Origin: an uncultured Oscillospiraceae bacterium | GTDB lineage: Bacteria > Bacillota > Clostridia > Oscillospirales > Acutalibacteraceae | Reading direction: 5' to 3' | Length of the DNA stretch: 10,988 nt | Assembly (NCBI GenBank): GCA_910588935.1 | Contig: CAJUSM010000075.1 | Location: forward strand, 1-10,988 | Shown here: positions 6,446-10,988 of the stretch, in pieces | How positions within the stretch are numbered: the first letter of the stretch is position 1 | How the letters are laid out: each line of letters begins with the position of its first letter | Translations under genes and position numbers: made by a program | Notes under the pieces: generated by a model | Told to the model about the DNA's origin: nothing | Database searches by the model: none | Seen by the model: only the letters and a program-made list of their open reading frames with translations

Positions 6446-7084
6446 ATGAAGCTGATCCTGTTAGGAGCCCCGGGCGCCGGTAAAGGCACCCAGGCTGAAG
6501 TTATCTGTGAAAACAAAAAAATCCCCGCCATCTCTACGGGGAACATTCTGCGTGAAGCGCTGAAAAGCGGCACGGAGATGGGACTGAAAGCCAAAAGCTA
6601 TATGGAAAGCGGCCAGCTAGTGCCCGATGAAATTCTGATTGGCATTATTAAGGACCGGATGAAGGAGGAAGACTGCAAAAACGGCTTCATCCTAGACGGC
6701 TTTCCCCGAACCATCCCCCAGGCCGAGGCTCTGGACAAAATGGGCGCGGATATCGATGTTGTGCTGGATATTGAGGTAGCCGACGAGGATATCGTAACCA
6801 GGATGTCGGGACGCCGTGTCTGCGAGAAATGCGGCTCCTCTTACCATATGCTGTATAAGCAGCCTAAAGAAGAGGGAAAATGCGACGCATGCGGGGGCAC
6901 CCTTATTCAGCGTAAGGACGACCACCCGGATACCGTAAAAGAGCGGCTCCAGGTTTACCATACCCAAACCGAGCCCTTAAAGGAGTACTACAGCAAGCAG
7001 GGCAAGCTGCGGGTTGTTCACGGCCAAGATAAGGTGGAAGACACTACCCGTATGGTACTGGAGGCACTGGAGGATCTGGCATGA
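6446..7084 (+). CDS. adk: adenylate kinase, zinc-lid type
   Basis: Adenylate kinase catalyses ATP + AMP = 2 ADP in the cytoplasm and balances adenine nucleotides. Starting at ATG 6446 the protein is 212 residues, the standard length. The P-loop GAPGAGKGT is at 7-15, the AMP-binding segment ISTGNILREA around 29-38, and DGFPRT at 84-89. The lid carries C126-x2-C129 and C146-x2-C149, the structural zinc site common in Gram-positive enzymes. GTG 6437 in the same frame is an alternative start: the only ribosome-binding-like sequence, AGAAAGG (6426-6432), is 13 bases from ATG and 4 from GTG, neither ideal. The stop overlaps the map start (ATGA). Confidence 0.96.
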   Translation: MKLILLGAPGAGKGTQAEVICENKKIPAISTGNILREALKSGTEMGLKAKSYMESGQLVPDEILIGIIKDRMKEEDCKNGFILDGFPRTIPQAEALDKMGADIDVVLDIEVADEDIVTRMSGRRVCEKCGSSYHMLYKQPKEEGKCDACGGTLIQRKDDHPDTVKERLQVYHTQTEPLKEYYSKQGKLRVVHGQDKVEDTTRMVLEALEDLA

Positions 7085-7833
7085 TTGTGCTGAAAACCAG
7101 CCGGGAGCTTTCCATTATGCGGAAAGCGGGGAAAATTTCCCAAACTGCGCTGCGGCTGGCCGGAGAGGCGGTGGAGCCCGGGGTCTCGGCCTGGGAGATC
7201 GACAAGATCGCCAGGAACTATATCGAGTCCATGGGGGCAATACCCAGCTTTCTGAACTACGACGGCTTTCCTGCCAGCACATGTATTTCAGTAAACAACG
7301 TGGTCATCCATGGCATACCCAAAAAAAGTGTAATCCTGAAAAAGGGCGACATTGTCGGCATAGACGTGGGCGCCTGCTACCAGGGATTTCATGGAGACAA
7401 CGCGTGGACCTTCCCCTGCGGGGAGATCAGCGCCGAAGCCCAGGCTTTGCTGGAAGCCACAGAGCAGTCCCTGTTTTTGGGAATACAGCAGGCCAGGCCC
7501 GGAAACCGCCTGGGGGATATAGGCCACGCGGTGCAGGAGTATGTCGAAGCTCGCAGTTACTCGGTGGTACGAGAGTTTTCCGGCCACGGAGTAGGTGCGA
7601 AGCTGCACGAAGACCCAAGCGTCCCCAATTACGGCACTCCCGGCAGGGGGGTGCGGCTGACAGCAGGTATGGTGATTGCCATAGAGCCCATGATCAATCA
7701 GGGCCGCAAAGAGATCCAGGTGCTGGATGACGGCTGGACGGTGGTGACAAAGGACGGCAGCCTTTCGGCCCACTTTGAGCACACCGTGGCCATCACCCCA
7801 GAGGGGCCGGTCATACTGACCCTGCCCGAATAA
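7081..7833 (+). CDS. map: type I methionine aminopeptidase
   Basis: This enzyme removes the initiator methionine from new proteins when the second residue is small. It uses a two-metal site. The 250-residue product has all five metal ligands in order: D95 (IDVGACY), D106 (GDNAWTF), H169 (SGHGVG), E202 (IEPM) and E233 (FEHT). The catalytic histidines H77 (VVIHG) and H176 (KLHEDP) are also present. It lacks the SEC-C zinc extension seen in some clostridial paralogues. ATG 7081 overlaps the adk stop; GGAGG 7069-7073, inside adk, is seven bases upstream, so translation is probably coupled. Base use is similar to adk and a little less uniform than in the ribosomal genes. Confidence 0.97.
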   Translation: MIVLKTSRELSIMRKAGKISQTALRLAGEAVEPGVSAWEIDKIARNYIESMGAIPSFLNYDGFPASTCISVNNVVIHGIPKKSVILKKGDIVGIDVGACYQGFHGDNAWTFPCGEISAEAQALLEATEQSLFLGIQQARPGNRLGDIGHAVQEYVEARSYSVVREFSGHGVGAKLHEDPSVPNYGTPGRGVRLTAGMVIAIEPMINQGRKEIQVLDDGWTVVTKDGSLSAHFEHTVAITPEGPVILTLPE

Positions 7834-7844
7834 AGGGGGAGCCC

Positions 7845-8105
7845 ATGGAGCTCAAGCGAGGCCAGGTGGTACGCTCTGCCGCTGGGCGGGACCAAGGAGA
7901 CTGGCAGGCTGTGCTCACTGTAAACCCACCTTGGGCCACAGTGTGCGACGGCAAAGCCCGCCCCCTGGAAAGGCCCAAGCGAAAAAAGCTAAGGCACCTG
8001 GCTCCCACAGCCACCCTGCTGCCCCAGGAGGCCCTAAGCACCAACCGAAAGCTGCGGGCTGCCCTGCGGGAATTTTGCCGGCAGGCAGAAGATAAAGAAC
8101 CGTGA
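7845..8105 (+). CDS. KOW-domain RNA-binding protein (L14e/L6e/L27e-like)
   Basis: A small basic protein of 86 residues. The N-terminus LKRGQVVRSAAGRDQGDW (3-20) fits the KOW motif (a glycine-centred GRDxG turn in a short SH3-like barrel). A lysine/arginine-rich run RPKRKKLRHL follows at 43-52. The C-terminus (about 65-80) looks helical. Firmicutes commonly have a COG2163-type gene of this kind between map and infA (ybzG in B. subtilis), so both sequence pattern and position support the call. Its exact role is not established; RNA or ribosome binding is inferred. The middle (TVNPPWATVCDG) is more divergent than I would expect. A GGGGGA at 7835-7840 precedes ATG 7845. infA follows after 22 bases. 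Confidence 0.8.
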   Translation: MELKRGQVVRSAAGRDQGDWQAVLTVNPPWATVCDGKARPLERPKRKKLRHLAPTATLLPQEALSTNRKLRAALREFCRQAEDKEP

Positions 8106-8127
8106 TATTAGACGGAGGTTTTTCTAT

Positions 8128-8346
8128 ATGTCAAAGCAGGACGTAATTGAAGTGCAGGGAGTGGTTAAGGAAGCCCTCCCCAACGCGACGTTTCAGGTTG
8201 AGCTGCAGAACGGGCACACGGTGCTGGCCCATATCTCTGGCAAGTTGCGCATGAATTTTATCCGCATTTTGCCCGGCGATAAGGTCACCATGGAGATGTC
8301 TCCCTATGACCTAACCAAGGGGCGTATCACCTGGCGCTCGAAATAA
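8128..8346 (+). CDS. infA: translation initiation factor IF-1
   Basis: IF-1 is an OB-fold factor that sits in the 30S A site during initiation and helps IF-2 and IF-3. The 72-residue product is the standard length. It starts MSKQDVIEVQGVVKEALPNA, has FQVELQNGHTVLAHISGKLR at 22-41 (OB fold with conserved rRNA-contacting residues) and ends with SPYDLTKGRITWRSK. ATG 8128 lies eight bases after GGAGGT at 8114-8119. It is followed by the longest gap in the window, 179 bases, before rpmJ. Confidence 0.98.
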   Translation: MSKQDVIEVQGVVKEALPNATFQVELQNGHTVLAHISGKLRMNFIRILPGDKVTMEMSPYDLTKGRITWRSK

Positions 8347-8370
8347 CGAACCTGTATTCATGGCCGAAAA

Positions 8371-8505
8371 CGCTGGATAAGAAAAAGGGGCTCGCCCCCC
8401 TGTGGGCAGCAGAAGAAATAACCAGCGCCCAGGCTGTAAATATGGATTCTAACTAGACCAAAAGCCCCAAGCACCGGCAGCCGAAGGCCTTTTGCCGGCA
8501 GCCGG
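8371..8505 (+). promoter_or_regulatory. inverted and direct repeats in the infA-rpmJ gap
   Basis: The 179-base gap contains several pairable segments. CGCTGG (8371-8376) pairs with CCAGCG (8422-8427). Inside that loop GGGG (8387-8390) can pair with CCCC (8395-8398 or 8397-8400), or GGGGCT (8387-8392) with AGCCCC (8463-8468), a pseudoknot-like option. CCGGCA (8474-8479) pairs with TGCCGG (8493-8498) just before the rpmJ ribosome binding site. The ten-base word CCGGCAGCCG occurs twice, at 8474-8483 and 8495-8504. I recognise no known riboswitch or protein-binding leader, no T-run terminator and no convincing promoter. A structured leader of the alpha operon or an mRNA processing region is possible. 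Confidence 0.45.
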
Positions 8506-8525
8506 AGAAAGGAATGTGATAGAAA

Positions 8526-8639
8526 ATGAAAGTACGTCCTTCCGTAAAAAAGATGTGCGAAAAGTGCAAGATTATTAAGCGCAAGGGCAAGGTCATGGTG
8601 ATCTGCGATAACCCCAAGCATAAGCAGCGCCAGGGTTAA
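8526..8639 (+). CDS. rpmJ: 50S ribosomal protein L36, zinc-binding form
   Basis: L36 is the smallest large-subunit protein and binds zinc in the 23S rRNA core. The 37-residue product reads MKVRPSVKKMCEKCKIIKRK and on to KHKQRQG. The zinc ligands C11, C14, C27 and H32 are all present, so it is the zinc-containing form. ATG 8526 is preceded by GAAAGGA at 8507-8513, 12 bases away, a long spacing. It lies between infA and rpsM as usual. Confidence 0.97.
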   Translation: MKVRPSVKKMCEKCKIIKRKGKVMVICDNPKHKQRQG

Positions 8640-8640
8640 G

Positions 8641-8671
8641 GCCCCTGTTCTTTTGGGCTCTTTAATAGCCC
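8641..8671 (+). other. two competing short hairpins between rpmJ and rpsM
   Basis: GGGCT (8655-8659) pairs with AGCCC (8667-8671) over a seven-base loop. The same GGGC (8655-8658) can pair upstream with GCCC (8641-8644) over ten bases. The two folds exclude each other. No T-run follows. The stems are only four or five base pairs, so this is a weak call. Confidence 0.3.
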
Positions 8672-8702
8672 TAGAAACCCCAAGAAAGGAATGGTCAATA
8701 CA

Positions 8703-9071
8703 ATGGCTCGTATTTCCGGCATAGACCTGCCTAGGGATAAGCGCATTGAGATCGCGCTGACCTATATTTACGGCATTGGCCGCAAGACTGCCACAAATAT
8801 CTGCGCCGCCACCGGCGTTAACCCTGATATCCGCGTTCGGGATCTCAGCGAGGACGACGCCTCTAAGCTGCGCGACTATATTGACAAGAACTGCCATGTG
8901 GAGGGCGACCTCCGCCGCGATGTGGCTTTCGACATTAAGCGCCTGGTAGAGATTGGCTGCTACCGCGGCGTGCGCCACCGCAAGGGCCTGCCTGTGCGGG
9001 GCCAGCGCACTAAGACCAATGCCCGTACCCGTAAGGGCCCCCGCAAGACCATGGCCAACAAGAAGAAGTAA
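8703..9071 (+). CDS. rpsM: 30S ribosomal protein S13
   Basis: S13 is in the head of the 30S subunit, forms bridges to the 50S and contacts the P-site tRNA through its tail. The 122-residue product starts MARISGIDLPRDKRIEIALT, has the YGIGRKTA helix-turn segment (23-30) and the conserved CYRGVRHRKGLPVRGQRTKT region (87-105), then a basic tail ending KKK. ATG 8703 is chosen over in-frame ATG 8691 because the AAGAAAGGA (8682-8690) would touch ATG 8691, and family members start MARI(A/S)G. Spacing to 8703 is 12 bases. Confidence 0.96.
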   Translation: MARISGIDLPRDKRIEIALTYIYGIGRKTATNICAATGVNPDIRVRDLSEDDASKLRDYIDKNCHVEGDLRRDVAFDIKRLVEIGCYRGVRHRKGLPVRGQRTKTNARTRKGPRKTMANKKK

Positions 9072-9086
9072 GGAGGGATTCATCAA

Positions 9087-9485
9087 ATGGCACAAAAGAC
9101 CACAAAGGGTACCGTCCGCCGCCGCCGCGAGCGCAAAAATATTGAGCGCGGCGCGGCCCATATACAGTCCACCTTCAACAACACTATTGTTACCATTACC
9201 GACACCCAGGGCAACGCCATTTCCTGGGCCAGCTCTGGTGAGCTGGGCTTCAGGGGCTCCCGCAAGTCTACCCCCTTTGCCGCCCAGACCGCTGCCGAAA
9301 CCGCTGCCAAGCTGGCTATGGAGCACGGCATGAAGTCTGTAGAGGTCTTCGTTAAGGGCCCCGGCGCTGGCCGCGAGGCTGCCATTCGTGCCCTGCAGGC
9401 CGCCGGCCTAGACGTGAGCATGATCAAGGACGTGACCCCCATCCCCCACAACGGATGCCGGCCGCCCAAAAGACGCCGCGTGTAA
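9087..9485 (+). CDS. rpsK: 30S ribosomal protein S11
   Basis: S11 lies on the platform of the 30S subunit near the E site and the anti-Shine-Dalgarno end of 16S rRNA. The 132-residue product has the basic N-terminus RRRRERKNIERGAAHIQST, FNNTIVTITD (30-39), SSGELGFRGSRKSTPFAAQ and KGPGAGREAAIRAL, then DVTPIPHNGCRPPKRRR near the end. The N122-G123 pair corresponds to the asparagine that is converted to isoaspartate in E. coli S11. AAGGAGGG at 9070-9077 overlaps the rpsM stop and drives ATG 9087. Confidence 0.98.
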   Translation: MAQKTTKGTVRRRRERKNIERGAAHIQSTFNNTIVTITDTQGNAISWASSGELGFRGSRKSTPFAAQTAAETAAKLAMEHGMKSVEVFVKGPGAGREAAIRALQAAGLDVSMIKDVTPIPHNGCRPPKRRRV

Positions 9486-9515
9486 TAGAACCCATCATAG
9501 GAGGTTACTCAAAAT

Positions 9516-10142
9516 ATGGCAAGATATACAGAAGCCGTGTGCAAGCTCTGCCGCCGCGAGGGGCAGAAGCTGTTTCTGAAGGGCGAGCGCTGCTATACGG
9601 ATAAGTGCGCGATTAGCCGCAGGGCCTATGCCCCCGGCCAGCATGGCCAGGGCCGCAAAAAGGCCTCCGAGTATGGCATGCAGCTGCGTGCCAAGCAGAT
9701 GACCCGCCGTTTCTACGGCGTTTTGGAGGGCCAGTTCCGCCACTACTACGAAATGGCCACCACCATGTCCGGCAAGGCCGGCGACAACCTGCTCATCCTG
9801 CTGGAGCGCCGGCTGGATAACGTGGTTTATCGTTGCGGCTGGGCCAGCTCTCGGGCAGAGGCCCGCCAGCTGGTGGTGCATGGCCACTTTACCGTAAACG
9901 GCAAAAAGGTGGATATCCCCTCTTACCTGGTAAAACCCGGCGAGCTGGTGGCTATTCGGGACAAGAGCCGCCAGAGCGATAAGTTTAAGGCGGTGCTAGA
10001 GGCCAACTCTGCCCGCCCCACGCCCAAGTGGCTGGATGTGGACGCCGCCAACGCACAGGCAAAGGTAGACGCCATGCCTACCCGGGAGGATATTGACCTT
10101 GAGGTGGACGAGACCCTCATCGTCGAGCTGTACTCCAAGTAA
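9516..10142 (+). CDS. rpsD: 30S ribosomal protein S4, zinc-binding form
   Basis: S4 nucleates assembly of the 16S rRNA 5' domain and helps decoding; in E. coli it also represses the alpha operon. The 208-residue product starts MARYTEAVCKLCRREG. Its zinc site is C9-x2-C12-x13-C26-x4-C31, so this is the zinc-containing class. PGQHGQGRKKASEYGMQLRA is typical. The S4 RNA-binding domain (LERRLDNVVYRCGWASSRAE, then ARQLVVHGHFTVNGKKVDIPS) lies around 96-135, and the protein ends DETLIVELYSK. TAGGAGGT at 9498-9505 precedes ATG 9516. Placement in the alpha operon is usual for Clostridia and many bacteria but not for B. subtilis. Confidence 0.98.
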   Translation: MARYTEAVCKLCRREGQKLFLKGERCYTDKCAISRRAYAPGQHGQGRKKASEYGMQLRAKQMTRRFYGVLEGQFRHYYEMATTMSGKAGDNLLILLERRLDNVVYRCGWASSRAEARQLVVHGHFTVNGKKVDIPSYLVKPGELVAIRDKSRQSDKFKAVLEANSARPTPKWLDVDAANAQAKVDAMPTREDIDLEVDETLIVELYSK

Positions 10143-10147
10143 AAGAT

Positions 10148-10198
10148 AGCCCGTTTTTTGGGGGCTTTTGGGCCCGGCCTTGTGCCGCTGCCCAAAGC
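10148..10198 (+). promoter_or_regulatory. tandem hairpins in the rpsD-rpoA gap
   Basis: The 91-base leader of rpoA can fold into two adjacent stems. The first is AGCCC (10148-10152) with GGGCT (10162-10166), loop rich in T. The second is TTTGGGC (10167-10173) with GCCCAAA (10190-10196), topped by CGGC (10175-10178) with GCCG (10184-10187) around a CTTGT loop; it can extend outward by two more pairs past a bulge. A stem of about 11 pairs is unlikely by chance in a short gap. Only a run of four T follows the first stem, so full termination is doubtful; partial attenuation, processing or S4 binding are options. Confidence 0.55.
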
Positions 10199-10233
10199 CG
10201 GAGATAAGTTGCCTGTGTAGAGGAGGATCGCGG

Positions 10234-10988
10234 ATGATTGAGATAGAAAGACCCAAAATTGAAATAGCGGAAATATTCGAAAACGGCACCTACGGCAAGT
10301 TTGTGGTAGAGCCGCTGGAGCGGGGCTTTGGTACAACCCTGGGCAATTCCCTGCGCAGGGTACTGCTCTCCAGCCTGCCGGGCGTGGCTGTCAAGTCCAT
10401 TAAAATTGACGGCGTGCTGCACGAATTTTCCACCATCCCGGGGGTGAAGGAGGACGTTACCGAGATTATCCTGAACATTAAGGGAATCGTTGCCAAGCTG
10501 TATTGCGACGGCCCCAAAACAGTGGAGATCTCGGCGGAGGGGCCCTGCGAGGTTACCGCCGCGTCGATCAAGGCAGACAGCGAAGTGGAGCTGTTGAACC
10601 CTGACCTGCATATTGCCACCCTGGGCGAGGGGGCAAAGCTCTTTATGGAGCTTACCCTGGATAAGGGAAGGGGCTATGTCTCGAACGAACGCAACAAGCA
10701 GAACATGCCAGAGGGCGTCATCGGCGAAATTGCGGTCGATTCCATTTACACACCTGTACTCAAGGTTAATTTCAACGTGGAAAGCACCCGCGTAGGCCAA
10801 AGCATTGATTACGATAAGCTGACCCTAGAGGTTTGGACCAACGGGGTAATCAACGCGCAAGAGGCCGTCTCGTTGGCTGCTAAGGTCCTTACAGACCACC
10901 TGAACCTGTTTGTGGATTTGTCTGACAAGGGCAAGAGCACAGAGATTATGGTGGAAAAGGACGAGGGCGGCAAGGAAAAAGTGCTGGA
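10234..10988 (+). CDS. rpoA: DNA-directed RNA polymerase subunit alpha, 3' end cut by the window edge
   Basis: The alpha subunit dimer starts assembly of RNA polymerase. About 251 residues are visible, beginning MIEIERPKIEIAEIFENGTY. The dimerisation motif LERGFGTTLGNSLRR is at 28-42, followed by VLLSSLPG. The N-terminal domain continues through VKSIKIDGVLHEFSTIPGV, TEIILNIKG and KVNFNVESTRVGQSIDYDKL to LAAKVLTDHLNLF. The window ends in the linker; the C-terminal DNA-contacting domain is off the right edge. ATG 10234 lies seven bases after AGGAGG at 10221-10226. rplQ would be expected next. Confidence 0.98.
   Translation, partial: MIEIERPKIEIAEIFENGTYGKFVVEPLERGFGTTLGNSLRRVLLSSLPGVAVKSIKIDGVLHEFSTIPGVKEDVTEIILNIKGIVAKLYCDGPKTVEISAEGPCEVTAASIKADSEVELLNPDLHIATLGEGAKLFMELTLDKGRGYVSNERNKQNMPEGVIGEIAVDSIYTPVLKVNFNVESTRVGQSIDYDKLTLEVWTNGVINAQEAVSLAAKVLTDHLNLFVDLSDKGKSTEIMVEKDEGGKEKVL

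Noticed and set aside
7014..7730. A 238-codon + strand frame overlapping the end of adk and most of map
   Set aside because: map in the other frame has all metal ligands; this frame has the Arg/Gly/Pro-rich composition of an out-of-frame reading.
8360..8519. Tiny reading frames in the infA-rpmJ gap: MAENAG at 8360, MDSN at 8442, and ATG-TGA at 8514
   Set aside because: None has a usable ribosome binding site at proper spacing or a run of one amino acid suggesting a leader peptide; frames this short are expected by chance.
8358..9326. A 322-codon open frame on the - strand across the infA-rpmJ gap, rpmJ, rpsM and part of rpsK
   Set aside because: It lies opposite three certain ribosomal genes, has a low-complexity Ala/Leu/Gly composition typical of shadow frames in codon-biased GC-rich genes, and shows no recognisable domain.
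1..10988. Mobile element, CRISPR array, defence or biosynthetic system
   Set aside because: The whole window is an uninterrupted conserved ribosomal-protein cluster with no spacer-repeat pattern, transposase, integrase or foreign base composition that I can see.

Overview
The window is a stretch of core ribosomal-protein chromosome, all on the + strand: the end of the S10 operon, the whole spc operon, and most of the alpha operon. The organism is most likely a member of the Bacillota, class Clostridia. The reasons are the gene order (adk and map after secY, then a small KOW-domain gene, infA, rpmJ, rpsM, rpsK, rpsD, rpoA), the 61-residue zinc-binding S14, an adenylate kinase with a four-cysteine lid, strong AGGAGG-type ribosome binding sites, and rpsD placed between rpsK and rpoA instead of standing alone as in Bacillus subtilis. 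The DNA looks moderately GC-rich and often uses GTA for valine, which would suit an Oscillospirales-like gut lineage. That finer placement is a guess.

Layout: 9-431 rplP and 428-631 rpmC, overlapping by ATGA, then 651-908 rpsQ (end of the S10 operon). The spc operon follows: rplN, rplX, rplE, rpsN, rpsH, rplF, rplR, rpsE, rpmD, rplO, secY, adk, map, a KOW-domain gene, infA and rpmJ. The alpha operon follows with rpsM, rpsK, rpsD and rpoA. rpoA is cut by the right edge after about 251 residues. rpmD (55 aa) and rpmJ (37 aa) are short but clear.

The genes form one expression unit for growth: large- and small-subunit proteins, the translocon pore SecY, adenylate kinase, the enzyme that removes initiator methionine, initiation factor IF-1 and the RNA polymerase alpha subunit. 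Most gaps are under 60 bases and hold little beyond a ribosome binding site.

Five gaps are different and hold inverted repeats or promoter-like sequence: rpsN-rpsH (80 b), secY-adk (79 b), infA-rpmJ (179 b, the largest), rpmJ-rpsM (63 b) and rpsD-rpoA (91 b). No gap exceeds 300 bases. I saw no mobile element, CRISPR array, tRNA or rRNA. Nothing here looks like a new accessory system; the points worth checking are the structured gaps and the poorly understood KOW protein.
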